64,000 nucleotides of DNA from an uncultured Dehalococcoidia bacterium (lineage in GTDB: Bacteria; Chloroflexota; Dehalococcoidia; Lucifugimonadales; CATQGZ01). Position 1 is the first letter of the stretch. Each line of letters begins with the position of its first letter. The DNA is taken from the NCBI GenBank assembly GCA_958295685.1, contig OY282365.1:1550001-1614000 (forward strand), read 5' to 3'. Of this stretch, positions 1 to 9,056 are shown piece by piece. The position numbers and the translations under genes were made by a program. A model generated the notes under the pieces. It did not search any database. It was not told the DNA's origin and saw only the letters and a list, made by a program, of their open reading frames with translations.

Positions 1-75
1 AAGATGTACAACTACGCCGCCGCCATGGCTCTCGGGGTAGCGGGTCTGGCCCTCGTGTGGTGGGTGGTGTCGTGA
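1..75 (+). CDS. nuoL: NADH-quinone oxidoreductase subunit L, C-terminal end (partial)
   Basis: The reading frame enters from the left edge and stops at TGA 73-75, giving 24 residues that begin KMYNYAAAMALGVAGL and end in a hydrophobic helix. NuoL proteins commonly end in a short YNYA-type transmembrane helix, and nuoM and nuoN follow directly, as in most complex I operons. NuoL is the distal proton-pumping antiporter-like subunit. The assignment rests on position and this short tail only. Confidence 0.7.
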   Translation, partial: KMYNYAAAMALGVAGLALVWWVVS

Positions 76-133
76 TGGCGCGTCGGAGCGCCTGCGCGGA
101 TAGACCACCGCCATAGTTTGCGCCAGGTGACGG

Positions 134-1669
134 ATGCAGACCTTCGATAGCTACGTTCTGTTTGCGCTGATAGTCTTGCCTCTGGCCGGGGCGGGCGTGC
201 TCATGGCCATACCTGGGAGCCGACCTGTTCCGGTGAGGTGGACGGCCACGGCGTTCGCGGCCGTGTGCCTGGCGCTGTCCGCCTACGTCTTCCTGTCCTA
301 CTACCTCGTCCACCTGGACGATGGCGGGATGCAGCTCACGCGGACGTGGAACTGGCTGAGCCTGCCGGGCGCGGGGCCGCTCGCGGACCAGGGCATCACG
401 CTGGCCCTGGGGGTGGACGGCATCGCGGCGCCGATGGTGCTGCTGACGGGGATAGTCATGTTCTGCGGAGTGCTGATGTCGTGGACGGTGCAGGACCGCG
501 GCAAGGACTTCTTCATCCTCTACTTCCTGCTGCTCTCCGGCGTCTTCGGTGTCTTCGCTTCTCTGGACATGTTCTTCTTCTTCTTCTTCTACGAGTTGGC
601 CGTGCTGCCGATGTACCTGCTGATCGGGGTCTGGGGAAGCAGCAGCACGTTCAGCGCCTTCTCCCGCACCAAGGAGTACGGCGCGATGAAGCTGACGCTC
701 TACCTGGTGGGGGGAAGCGTGCTCGTCTGGATAGCCATACTGGCCATCTTCGTCGAGGGTGGGCTGGGCACGTTCAGCCTGACCGCGCTGGAGCAGGTGG
801 AGTTCTCCCCGACCTTCCAGAGGGTCTTCTTCCCGTTCCTGGCGGTGGGATTCGGGGTGCTCGCAGGGCTGTGGCCGTTCCACACCTGGTCGCCGGACGG
901 CCACGTGGCGGCGCCCACTGCGGTCTCGATGGTGCACGCGGGCGTGCTCATGAAGCTCGGGGCGTTCGGCATACTCAGGATCGGCATGGCCCTGCTGCCC
1001 GAGGGCGCGGAGACCTGGATGCCCGTGCTGATCGGCCTCGGGACGGTGAACGTCCTTTACGGCGCGATGTCGGCGATGGGGCAGCGCGACCTGAAGTACG
1101 TCATCGGCTACTCCAGCGTAAGCCACATGGGATACGTTCTGATGGGGCTGGCGACGCTGCACTCGCTGGGCGTGACCGGGGCCGTGCTCCAGATGTTCTC
1201 GCACGGGGTGATGACGGCGCTGTTCTTCGCGGCGGTCGGCGTGATCTACGACCGCACCCACACCCGCGACATCACCGTTCTCCGTGGACTCGCCGGGCGG
1301 ATGGGCTTCACCACATCCGTCTTTGCGGTGGCCGGCCTGGCATCGCTCGGCCTGCCGGGGCTGAGCGGCTTCGTCGCCGAGCTGCTGGTGTTCCTCGGCC
1401 TGTTCCAGACCTATCCGATACTGGGCGTGCTCGGCATCGTCGGCGCGGCGATAACGGCGGTGTACGTCCTGAGACTGCTGGCCGGGGCCTTCTTCGGCCC
1501 ATCGGACGAGCGGTGGGCCGGTCTGCGCGGCGCATCGCGTCTCGAAGGACTCTCTATGATGATACTCGTCGGCTTCATCTTCCTGGTCGGGCTGTTCCCG
1601 TTCCCGTTCATCAGGGTAATCGACACGGGCACCGCCGAGCTTCTCGCCCGCTTCCTGAGCCTCTCATGA
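134..1669 (+). CDS. nuoM: NADH-quinone oxidoreductase subunit M (complex I, proton-pumping antiporter-like subunit)
   Basis: A 511-residue polytopic membrane protein of the normal NuoM length. The run of Phe ending in FFYELAVLPMYLLIGVWG carries Glu154, the equivalent of the essential glutamate in transmembrane helix 5 of NuoM/ND4. The segment WPFHTWSPDGH followed by HAGVLMKLGAFG (Lys274) is the Proton_antipo_M signature. The protein translocates protons across the cytoplasmic membrane in the P-module of complex I. Its stop codon overlaps the start of nuoN by ATGA, so the two are translationally coupled. The start at 134 is preceded by a weak purine-rich stretch. Confidence 0.96.
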   Translation: MQTFDSYVLFALIVLPLAGAGVLMAIPGSRPVPVRWTATAFAAVCLALSAYVFLSYYLVHLDDGGMQLTRTWNWLSLPGAGPLADQGITLALGVDGIAAPMVLLTGIVMFCGVLMSWTVQDRGKDFFILYFLLLSGVFGVFASLDMFFFFFFYELAVLPMYLLIGVWGSSSTFSAFSRTKEYGAMKLTLYLVGGSVLVWIAILAIFVEGGLGTFSLTALEQVEFSPTFQRVFFPFLAVGFGVLAGLWPFHTWSPDGHVAAPTAVSMVHAGVLMKLGAFGILRIGMALLPEGAETWMPVLIGLGTVNVLYGAMSAMGQRDLKYVIGYSSVSHMGYVLMGLATLHSLGVTGAVLQMFSHGVMTALFFAAVGVIYDRTHTRDITVLRGLAGRMGFTTSVFAVAGLASLGLPGLSGFVAELLVFLGLFQTYPILGVLGIVGAAITAVYVLRLLAGAFFGPSDERWAGLRGASRLEGLSMMILVGFIFLVGLFPFPFIRVIDTGTAELLARFLSLS

Positions 1670-3168
1670 ACGACTTTACGCTGCTCCTCCCTGAGTTCAT
1701 GGTAGCCGGGCTGGCCTTCCTGGTCCTGGCGGCCGACTTCTCCCTTCCAGCGAAGCGGAAGGGCCTGCTGCCGTATCTGGCGGCCGGGGGGCTCGCAGCC
1801 ATTCTGGCGTTCTCGCTGGTCGACCTTCGCGGCCAGGAGGGAAGCCTCTACGATGGGATGCTGGTGGTCGACGACTACGCCCTGTTCTTCAAGGCGTTCT
1901 TCCTGGCGCTGGGCATCGTGGTCGTCCTGTCTTCCGTCGAGTACGTGAAGCGCCACCTCGAATATCCGGGCGAATACTACGGCATCCTCCTGTTCACGGT
2001 AGTGGCTGCGATGCTGTTGGCTGCGTCGAGAGAGCTGCTGACGGCGTACATATCGCTGGAGCTGCTCAGCTTCGGGCTGTACGTGCTCGTCGCTTACGAC
2101 CGGTACAACCCGAAGTCCAACGAGGGCGGCGCCAAGTACATACTGCTGGGCGCCCTCTCGTCCGCGTTCCTGCTGTACGGGATCAGCCAGATATACGGAC
2201 TCCTGGGCACGACCAGATTCGACGGAATCCATGAGGCTCTGGCCGCAACCCCAGACATGAGCCCCGGCGTGACGGTCGGGCTCGTGATGATCATAGCCGG
2301 GCTGGGCTTCAAGGTGGCGGCGGCGCCGTTCCACATGTGGGCCCCGGACGCCTACGAGGGCGCGCCGATTCCCATAACGGCCTACCTGGCCGTCGGCTCC
2401 AAGGCAGCCGCCTTCGCGCTCGCGCTGAGGCTCTTCGGCGAGGCGTTCATGCCCGCGGCGGCCGACTGGCAGGTCGTGATCGTGATCATGGCCGCCCTGA
2501 CGATGGTGATAGGCAATCTGGGGGCCCTGGTGCAGAGGAACATCAAACGTCTGCTTGCGTACTCCAGCGTCGGCCACGTCGGGTACCTGCTGCTGGGCAT
2601 CGCGGCCCTGGCAGCGGTGGAGTCGGGCGGCGGGGTATCGACGGACTTGTCTCACCTTGCCTCGAACGGGGTGATGCTCCACCTGGTGGCCTACGGCATA
2701 ACAAACATGGCGGCGTTCCTGGCGGTCGCGGTCATGTACGGCGTGACCGGCAGCGAGGAGATCGGCTCGCTGGCCGGGGCCGGGCGTCGTTCTCCGTTCG
2801 TGGGCGTGGTCATGGCGGCCTCGCTCTTCTCGCTGGCCGGTCTGCCCATCTTCGCGGGATTTGCCAGCAAGTTCTACCTGTTCAGCGCGGCGGCGTCTCA
2901 GGGTCTCCTGTGGCTGGCGGGCCTGGCGATCTTCACCAGTCTGATCTCGCTATACTATTACCTGATGGTCGTGCGGCAGATGTACATGGAGCCTGCCGCC
3001 GACCCGGCCCGGGTGCGCATACCGCGAGTCACCACGGCGGTGCTGGGAGCGCTGTTCGCGGGGATGGTGCTGGCCGGGGTCTATCCTGCGCCCCTGCTGG
3101 ACGCGATGCAGTCGGCCAGCGAGGCGATCACGTCGTCGAGCGGCGTCCTCACGCTGGCGCAGCGGTGA
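1666..3168 (+). CDS. nuoN: NADH-quinone oxidoreductase subunit N
   Basis: A 500-residue protein starting MNDFTLLLPEF; the ATG at 1666 overlaps the nuoM stop, which fixes the start. It has about 14 hydrophobic helices. The FKVAAAPFHMWAPDAYEGAP segment and the following helix with GSKAAAF are diagnostic of NuoN/ND2, as is YSSVGHVGYLLLG. It works as one of three antiporter-like subunits of complex I. It is the last gene of the nuo operon here; about 200 bp without a gene separate it from the next, functionally unrelated gene. Confidence 0.96.
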   Translation: MNDFTLLLPEFMVAGLAFLVLAADFSLPAKRKGLLPYLAAGGLAAILAFSLVDLRGQEGSLYDGMLVVDDYALFFKAFFLALGIVVVLSSVEYVKRHLEYPGEYYGILLFTVVAAMLLAASRELLTAYISLELLSFGLYVLVAYDRYNPKSNEGGAKYILLGALSSAFLLYGISQIYGLLGTTRFDGIHEALAATPDMSPGVTVGLVMIIAGLGFKVAAAPFHMWAPDAYEGAPIPITAYLAVGSKAAAFALALRLFGEAFMPAAADWQVVIVIMAALTMVIGNLGALVQRNIKRLLAYSSVGHVGYLLLGIAALAAVESGGGVSTDLSHLASNGVMLHLVAYGITNMAAFLAVAVMYGVTGSEEIGSLAGAGRRSPFVGVVMAASLFSLAGLPIFAGFASKFYLFSAAASQGLLWLAGLAIFTSLISLYYYLMVVRQMYMEPAADPARVRIPRVTTAVLGALFAGMVLAGVYPAPLLDAMQSASEAITSSSGVLTLAQR

Positions 3169-3366
3169 GAGGCCCAACGAATCTGGGAACCCTCTGAACG
3201 ACCCCGCCTCTGTCCGCAGGCGTGATGCTTCACGAACGGGGGGCATGGTGTCATGCTACTATCTTAACGATACCCGGCTCGGATGCTGACAGCCGAGCAG
3301 GGTAATGGTGACGGGTTGGTCTGCGGGGCGGCAGACGTCGGAACATTCAGAACATGAGGAGGATCG

Positions 3367-4095
3367 ATGAGCCAGGACGACGTGAATGAGTTCAGCCGCG
3401 GCATGGTCGTGGTGGCCCACGCCGACGACGCCGAGTATGGGTGCTCGGGCACGGTGGCGAAGCTGTGCGCGGACGGGTGGGAGATGGTGTACGTCATCTG
3501 CACGGACGGCAGCAAGGGAAGCGCCGACCGCGAGGTGACTCAGGGGGAGCTATCGGCCATGCGTCGGCAGGAGCAGATCGAGGCCGGCAGGGTTCTCGGT
3601 CTCAAGGACGTGGTCTTCCTGGACCACGAGGACAGCGTGCTCCAGCCGACGCTGGAGCTTCGCCGCGACATCGCCGCGGAGATACGCCGTCACCGGCCCG
3701 ACGTTCTCATAACCACCCATCCGGCCAGGAACCTGGACGGGAGCGGCTGGGGCATCGGTCATCCCGACCACATCGCAGTGGGCGAGGCGGCCCTCGCCGC
3801 CGTGTTCCCCACGGCCAGAGACCACATGACCTTCCCGGAGCTCCTGGAGGCCGGTCTGGAGCCGCACAAGGTGGCCGAGGTCTGGATAATGGGACACCCG
3901 GAGCCGGACCACTGGGTGGACGTGACGGAGCACATCCGCACGTCGGTCAGGGCGCTCTCGAAGCACACGTCACAGGTGGGCGGCCAGAGCGAGGACGAGC
4001 TTCTGGAGATGATGAAGGCATGGAGACGCGAGCGGGCCGTCGGCAAGGGGATGCAGTACGCGGAGTCGTTCCGAAAGTTCTCCATGCGCCGCTGA
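3367..4095 (+). CDS. PIG-L family deacetylase (LmbE-like)
   Basis: 242 residues with the zinc-binding signature AHADDAE at 17-23, a variant of the AHPDDE motif, and a second metal motif GHPDH at 131-135. The family hydrolyses N-acetyl groups from amino sugars or related conjugates (for example N-acetylglucosamine derivatives and bacillithiol or mycothiol precursors). The substrate cannot be read from the sequence. The start is supported by GAGGATCG directly upstream of ATG 3367. It stands alone between the nuo operon and a convergent minus-strand operon. Confidence 0.88.
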   Translation: MSQDDVNEFSRGMVVVAHADDAEYGCSGTVAKLCADGWEMVYVICTDGSKGSADREVTQGELSAMRRQEQIEAGRVLGLKDVVFLDHEDSVLQPTLELRRDIAAEIRRHRPDVLITTHPARNLDGSGWGIGHPDHIAVGEAALAAVFPTARDHMTFPELLEAGLEPHKVAEVWIMGHPEPDHWVDVTEHIRTSVRALSKHTSQVGGQSEDELLEMMKAWRRERAVGKGMQYAESFRKFSMRR

Positions 4096-4143
4096 CAGCG
4101 GGTCTGGCCGGCCGCCGTATGAGGTTGAGACCGGCCGCAAGAC

Positions 4144-4698
4144 TCACCCCGCGCCGCCGAGGGGTTTCTCCATCCGCCGCACCTCTGACGACCCTGCCGC
4201 GAGCCGCACGAAGAAGCCCCGCCAGGTTCGAGTGGTCCTGTAGCCCAGCCGTTCATACAGCCGGATAGCGCCGGCGTTCTCTCCGATAACCCCCAGCGAC
4301 ATCGAGCGTTTGCCCATCGACCTAGCCTGTCTCTCGGCCTTCCGCATCAGGGCAGTCCCGATACCCATGCCCCTGGCCGACCGATCGACGGCCAGGGAAT
4401 CCACGATGAACTCATCAGGCCCGGCGCCCTCGGCAAGAAGCGCGAGGTTGAACAGCACTCGGCCGGCTCTCAGCGGCGAGAACCTGGTAAAGACCGCCGC
4501 CGGGTTCAGGCGGTAGAACTCCTGGCCTGCCGTCTGGAAGGTCAGGATGCCCGATAACCGCCCGTCGACCATCGCCGAGATGCAGCTCGTCGTATCGACC
4601 GAGCCTCGAAAGAGACGAACGAGGTCGTCGGCGTTCCTGAAGCCGATGCGGAACTTCTTGGCGAACGCGTCGTACGCCACACGAAGGGCGTCGTCCAC
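4144..4698 (-). CDS. GNAT family N-acetyltransferase
   Basis: 184 residues from a GTG start. The C-terminal half has the acetyl-CoA pyrophosphate-binding loop RSARGMGIGTAL, followed by GENAGAIRLYERLGY, the usual end of the GNAT fold. The open frame continues about 15 codons upstream (ISGLTVVEGIDEKLV) without ATG, GTG or TTG, so the true N-terminus may be slightly longer from a rare start. It is the last gene of the minus-strand operon that begins with the ThDP enzyme. Acyl acceptor unknown. Confidence 0.85.
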   Translation of the reverse strand: MDDALRVAYDAFAKKFRIGFRNADDLVRLFRGSVDTTSCISAMVDGRLSGILTFQTAGQEFYRLNPAAVFTRFSPLRAGRVLFNLALLAEGAGPDEFIVDSLAVDRSARGMGIGTALMRKAERQARSMGKRSMSLGVIGENAGAIRLYERLGYRTTRTWRGFFVRLAAGSSEVRRMEKPLGGAG

Positions 4699-4763
4699 GA
4701 GCTTCTCATCGATGCCTTCGACGACCGTTAGTCCGCTAATGCCCGGCCCCCGAACCCACGAGG

Positions 4764-6233
4764 TTACACAGAAGGCAGAGGCGTGCCGTCTCCGAGTTCA
4801 CGCATCCACAATCCGACTCTGGCAGCCACGTCGCGCACACGGTCGCGCTGGGCCGGTTCGTCGAAGAGATTCCGCATTTCGTGCGGGTCGGAATTGAGAT
4901 CGTACAGCTCGCTCCGGTCCGCCGCGCTCAGGTTCAGCTTCCACCTGTCCGCGGTGACCACCGAACGCCAGGGCGCGGCAGCCATCCTGTTGATCGCAGG
5001 GCTGCCCAGATTCCGGTCGTCGTATCCGTTCCACTGGAGGAACACGTCGTTGTCGTCGAGGCCCTTCTCTCCGGTGAGAACCGGCAGGACGCTGCGTCCT
5101 TCGACGTGGCCGGGTATCGAGTCCCCCGCAAGGTCGAGCATCGTGGGCGTGAGGTCGACGAGGCTGACACTGCCCTCGACTCTCCGCCCTTCACTGCGGA
5201 GCCAGGGCACGTGGACGAGCAGCGGCACGCGGGTGGCCTCCTCGTACATGGCGCGCTTCTCAAGCATCCCGTGATCGCCCGCCATCTCGCCGTGCTCGCT
5301 GGTGAAGATGACGACGGTGTTATCCGCCAGTCCCGACTCTTCGAGAGCGCGCAGTATCTTCCCGACGTTCCTGTCGACCAGCGTCACGTTAGCGAAGTAC
5401 TGAGCGCGGAGTCTGCGCCAGCCCGCCTCCGTAGTCGTATCGTGGATGTCGCCGCCCTCGACGGCAAGCGGATTCAGGCCGCCCGCCAGATAGTAGTCGG
5501 CCCGCAGACGGTTGACGAGCGACCCGGTGACGGGACGCCGGAGGAAGGCGGGGCCGACGGGAAGCGACGCCGGGTCGTAGAGACCGTCGAGCGGCCCGGT
5601 GTACGGAGGGTGCGGCTCGAAGAAGGACGTCACGAGCAGGAAGGGGCGTTCACCGCGCGGAGAGCCGCGGCGCTCGCGGATGAACCGCGACGCCTCCTGC
5701 CCCAGGTAGCCCGCCTGGGTCAACTCCTCCGGCAGGTTTGCGGATGCAATCCACGACTCATAGGAGCGCCCGCGGGGCGGGTCGATGCCGTTGCTCCTGA
5801 GCCAGACGTGGTAATCGGGCTCCTCGGACCGGCGCTCCTTCCGGCCGGCCATTCCTGGTCCGACTCCCCAATCCTCGATGCTGCGCCAGCCCTCGAACCC
5901 GTGCTGGGGGACCACGTCGCTCCCAAGGTGCCACTTGCCATAGTAGGCGCACAGGTAGTCGTCAGACACCATCTCCGCGATGGTCTTCGTCTCGCCGCGG
6001 ATATGGATGCCGTTGCGGGTCAATCCCGTGGTCTGCGGATACAGCCCGGTCAGGATGGAGGCGCGGGACGGCGTGCACACAGGCTGGGTCACGTAAGCGT
6101 TGTCGAAGACAAAGCTCCGCTCTGCGAGCGCGTTCAGGTTGGGTGTCTCAATCCAGGGGTTGCCGTAAGCCGCGAGAGAGTCCCGCCGCTGCTGGTCGGT
6201 GAGTATGAGGAGGATGTTTGGCCTGGAGGGCAT
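4764..6233 (-). CDS. type I sulfatase (arylsulfatase/choline-sulfatase-like)
   Basis: 489 residues. N-terminal PNILLILTDQQRRD is the metal-binding start of alkaline-phosphatase-superfamily sulfatases. PVCTPSRASILTG holds the C-x-P-S-R motif with Cys53, the residue converted to formylglycine in active type I sulfatases. GKWHLG and the late EHGEMAGDHGMLEK motif are also present. It hydrolyses sulfate esters. No Sec signal peptide is visible, so it is probably cytoplasmic. The start ATG lies 2 bp after the stop of the P-loop gene, indicating one operon. The presence of a formylglycine-generating enzyme cannot be judged from this window. Confidence 0.93.
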   Translation of the reverse strand: MPSRPNILLILTDQQRRDSLAAYGNPWIETPNLNALAERSFVFDNAYVTQPVCTPSRASILTGLYPQTTGLTRNGIHIRGETKTIAEMVSDDYLCAYYGKWHLGSDVVPQHGFEGWRSIEDWGVGPGMAGRKERRSEEPDYHVWLRSNGIDPPRGRSYESWIASANLPEELTQAGYLGQEASRFIRERRGSPRGERPFLLVTSFFEPHPPYTGPLDGLYDPASLPVGPAFLRRPVTGSLVNRLRADYYLAGGLNPLAVEGGDIHDTTTEAGWRRLRAQYFANVTLVDRNVGKILRALEESGLADNTVVIFTSEHGEMAGDHGMLEKRAMYEEATRVPLLVHVPWLRSEGRRVEGSVSLVDLTPTMLDLAGDSIPGHVEGRSVLPVLTGEKGLDDNDVFLQWNGYDDRNLGSPAINRMAAAPWRSVVTADRWKLNLSAADRSELYDLNSDPHEMRNLFDEPAQRDRVRDVAARVGLWMRELGDGTPLPSV

Positions 6234-6234
6234 C

Positions 6235-6906
6235 TCAGCTTCCGGCGCGGCCCGCCATCCTGTCCCGGTCTCTCCCGGTCAGATAGGGGTCCACCCGCTT
6301 CACGAACTCGGCCAGGGTGTCCTCCGGCGTAGAGGCGTCTGTATCGAGCGCGATCTTCTGCGGGAAAGCAGAGCGCTCGTAGGCGTCCTCGAACCTCCGG
6401 AGCACCATCTCGACGTCCTCGTCCCGGACCGTCTGCCGCGCACGGGGGCTCTCCCTCATCCGCCGCCGGATGACCTCCGGAGACGCCCTGAGCAGCGTCA
6501 GCACCGTCTCCGGCGCGAACTCCAGATTACGCTCCTCGATCAGCTGCGAGACCTTGCGCCTGTCGCCCTGTTCGCCTTCTCCTCCGTAGCCGTAGTAGAG
6601 GGGGCCGTATATCTCGTCCTCGAAGTAGTAGCCGACCACTATGCCGTCCGTGTCCAGCTTCGCGGGCGTGTGGTAGAACAGGTTATGGCGCTGGGCGGCC
6701 TCCTTGATCCGCGGACTCAGGGCCAGGTACTGCTCCTGCTCCTCGTCGGTCAGGTCGGACGGGTGGTCGATCGTGTGAGGTATCTTCCAGTGGTCGTGAA
6801 CGAGGTCGAACTCGTATCCGCCGATGTTCCGCAGCGCCCACTCGCGGACACCGTACCCCAGGGTCGTCGTGCCCGTGTACTCACAGCCGATGATTATCAC
6901 TCGCAT
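6235..6906 (-). CDS. P-loop NTPase, kinase-like protein of unknown substrate
   Basis: 223 residues starting MRVIIIGCEYTGTTTLG; the GxEYTGTTT loop is a Walker-A-like motif as in nucleoside/adenylate-type kinases. I chose ATG 6906 over the longer frame because GGGAGG lies 6 bp upstream and the beta strand and P-loop begin at once. The middle holds acidic and aromatic residues (YYFEDEIYGPLYYGYGG), and the C-terminal half has an Arg-rich lid (EVIRRRMRESPRAR). It is embedded between the ThDP enzyme and the sulfatase in one operon. No specific family name can be given. Confidence 0.7.
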   Translation of the reverse strand: MRVIIIGCEYTGTTTLGYGVREWALRNIGGYEFDLVHDHWKIPHTIDHPSDLTDEEQEQYLALSPRIKEAAQRHNLFYHTPAKLDTDGIVVGYYFEDEIYGPLYYGYGGEGEQGDRRKVSQLIEERNLEFAPETVLTLLRASPEVIRRRMRESPRARQTVRDEDVEMVLRRFEDAYERSAFPQKIALDTDASTPEDTLAEFVKRVDPYLTGRDRDRMAGRAGS

Positions 6907-6916
6907 GGCTGCCTCC

Positions 6917-8452
6917 CTAATATCTCCGGTCCATCGGGCCGACGGGCACCTCGATGACCGTGACCGTATCATCCGCTATGGCGTCCCGCAGGGCGCGCTC
7001 GAGTTCCGCCGCGTCCCTCGCCAGGACGCCGCTGGCGCCGTAGGACTGCGCCAGCATCACGAAATCCGGGTTGTGCAGCCTGGTCCCGACGACGTGACCG
7101 CCGAACTCCTCAATCTGTGCCCTGAGCACGTTGCCGTAGGCGTTGTCGTTGAAGACGACGACCACGACGTGGATGCCCTGCTGCACCGCCGTCGCGAGTT
7201 CCTGGGAGTTGTACAGGAACCCCCCGTCGCCGGACACCACGACTACCGCCCTGTCCGGCCGGGCGACTCTGGCGCCCAGTCCCACGGGGAGGGCGTGTCC
7301 GAGCGTGCCGTGAGCGGCGACCAGATAGGCCCCGTGTCCATAGACCGGGTAGTAGTTGCGGCTGTAGTAGCCGATCTGGTTCATGCCCTGGACGAAGACG
7401 CCGTCGTCGGGAATGGCCGCTCTTATCGCCCGCATGAATGACGCCTGGGGCTCGACCTGCTCATCGTCTCCGAACCTGCCCTCCCTGATGGCGTCGATCT
7501 CGGCCGTGTCCGGCTTCCGTGCCGGGACCACGTTGTCGATCCGCCTGTACAGCGCGTCGAGAGAGGCCTCCACGTCGCCGACGATCTCGATCGCGTCCGT
7601 CCCAGCGCCGGACGGCTCCACGTCGACGGTTACGACCGTGCCCGCCGTGGCCTGAGCCGGGCCGCCGACCGCAAGGATCAGGTCGCGCCCGGCAACCCAC
7701 GCGCCCAGAGGAGCGTAGCGGGGATTCAGCATCCCCAGCGAGAGCGGGTGCCTGTCCGAGATGGAGCCCTTGGCATCCGCCATCGTCAGCACGGGCGCCT
7801 GCACGTGCTCGGCCAGCCTCTCCAGGGCCGCGGCCGCCCCCGTCGTGATGCGGCCGCTCACGAGCGCCGCGGGCCGTTTCGACGAGAGCAGCGCGGCCGC
7901 CCCCTCCTCGATGCTGGTCGGGTCGGGGTCGGCGACGCGACGCGGGGCAGGCTCGATCGGCTCCGTGTCCGCCTCGGCCGCAAGCACGGCGTGCGGCACT
8001 TGGAGGTAGACCGGACCCGGACGCCCGTTCATCATCTCCCCGAACGCCTGGCGGACGGCCTCCGGGACACGGGCGGCTTCCTCCACCTTTACCGCCCACT
8101 TGGTGATTCCCCTGACGAAGGCGAGGTCGTCGTCGACCGCGCGGTCGGCTTGGCCCTCGCCGGAGATCACTATCATCGGAGACGCTTGGGCATACGCCCC
8201 GGTGATGCCTGCCATGGCGTTGTACATCCCCGGCCCCGGCACGACCAGCACGGCGGCAGGCTTCCCGCTCAGGCGGGCGTAGCCGTCCGCCATATAGCTC
8301 GCCGCCTGCTCGTGGCGGGTCGAGACATACCTGAGCCGCGGCTCCTCGTATATCCCGTCTACAGCCTCGTACTGCCCGGCGCCGGGCACGCCGAACACCA
8401 CCTCGATACCCTCTCCGGCGAGCGACCTCGCCAGGGCCTGGCCGCCAGTCAT
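6917..8452 (-). CDS. thiamine diphosphate-dependent enzyme, acetolactate synthase/benzoylformate decarboxylase type
   Basis: 511 residues from ATG 8452 (MTGGQALARSL); a longer open frame reaches 8527 but adds an unlikely Arg-rich tail. It has the N-terminal pyrimidine-binding domain (VFGVPG, HEQAASYMADGYAR with the catalytic Glu), a central domain, and the C-terminal PP domain with GDGGFLYNSQELATAV leading to FNDNAYGN, the GDG-NDN ThDP/Mg site. Family members decarboxylate or ligate 2-keto acids. Operon mates do not point to a single substrate, so it is not named as acetolactate synthase. First gene of the minus-strand operon. Confidence 0.85.
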   Translation of the reverse strand: MTGGQALARSLAGEGIEVVFGVPGAGQYEAVDGIYEEPRLRYVSTRHEQAASYMADGYARLSGKPAAVLVVPGPGMYNAMAGITGAYAQASPMIVISGEGQADRAVDDDLAFVRGITKWAVKVEEAARVPEAVRQAFGEMMNGRPGPVYLQVPHAVLAAEADTEPIEPAPRRVADPDPTSIEEGAAALLSSKRPAALVSGRITTGAAAALERLAEHVQAPVLTMADAKGSISDRHPLSLGMLNPRYAPLGAWVAGRDLILAVGGPAQATAGTVVTVDVEPSGAGTDAIEIVGDVEASLDALYRRIDNVVPARKPDTAEIDAIREGRFGDDEQVEPQASFMRAIRAAIPDDGVFVQGMNQIGYYSRNYYPVYGHGAYLVAAHGTLGHALPVGLGARVARPDRAVVVVSGDGGFLYNSQELATAVQQGIHVVVVVFNDNAYGNVLRAQIEEFGGHVVGTRLHNPDFVMLAQSYGASGVLARDAAELERALRDAIADDTVTVIEVPVGPMDRRY

Positions 8453-8599
8453 CCTCGGCAATGCACGCACCTCCTCAGGCTTTGGGACTCCGGGAAGATT
8501 TTCGGAGGCCCGGCGGCAGTGTAGCACGTCAGAGGCTGGTGAACCTGTCCCAGATTAGACTGGGACAGGCTCCTGTTACTCAAGAGTGTCTTTGCGGCC

Positions 8600-8950
8600 C
8601 CAAATCCCCCACCCGGTTGACTGGGGCGGCGCGCCGGTCCTTGCGTCCGGGGCCTCCGGGGCTCGGCGGCTGCGGGAAATTTTTTGCGAAAGTGTCGGAT
8701 TTTCGGGGCATTTCGCGGCCATTTCGTAGCTGGGAGGGCCTCAGACAGCTCGGAATTACGTGACACTATGTGACAGTTATGTGACACTTATCTGACACTT
8801 TTGTGACACTTATCTGACACTTTTGTGACAGTTTGTGACACTTTTGTGACAGGTCAACGCAGGCGATGCAGGAGTCCTGCGGGCGGTTTGTGGAGAGAGG
8901 CGGCTGTGTCATGGGGATACTCTAGCACAGTGGTTCGTGGCCGTCAAGGG
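8600..8950 (-). repeat. iteron element E1 (promoter, leader ORF, tandem iterons, inverted iteron)
   Basis: Read on the minus strand: a promoter-like TTGACG (8942-8947), a 17-bp spacer and TAGAGT (8919-8924). Then comes ATG and a possible 48-codon ORF beginning MTQPPLSTNRPQDSCIACVD. Next are eight units of GTCACAA/GTCAGAT-type words at 10-11 bp spacing (about 8760-8853). Then follows the conserved block AGCTACGAAATGG and an inverted word ATCCGACACTTTCGC followed by an A-run (about 8680-8715). A downstream block CGCCCCAGTCAACC is shared with the 18.2-kb copy. Three other loci in this window have the same design. Confidence 0.8.
8919..8947 (-). promoter_or_regulatory. sigma70-like promoter of iteron element E1
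   Basis: TTGACG and TAGAGT separated by exactly 17 bp on the minus strand, reading into the E1 iterons. The same spacing and near-identical hexamers recur at 17708-17736, 24728-24756, 52187-52215 and 52485-52513, always at the same place in the element. That repetition is the main reason to believe it is functional. Confidence 0.6.
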
Positions 8951-9056
8951 CTGTCTGAATCGGGATTGGAGGATTGGCGTCGGAGGCTGGTCAAGCCTGT
9001 TGCGCCCGCTGCCGCTACACGCGACAATGGCCCGTCAGATCGGAGTCACCCCGTCC

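Noticed and set aside
1411..2682. 423-codon minus-strand frame opposite nuoM/nuoN
   Set aside because: Runs across the nuoM-nuoN junction and shows no membrane or domain pattern; shadow of GC-rich coding sequence.
3260..3305. Terminator hairpin after nuoN
   Set aside because: GCTCGG and CCGAGC can pair over a 10-nt loop, but there is no T-run and the stem is only six pairs.
4881..6332. 483-codon plus-strand frame opposite the sulfatase
   Set aside because: The sulfatase has a full set of motifs on the minus strand; the opposite frame has none and no ribosome site.
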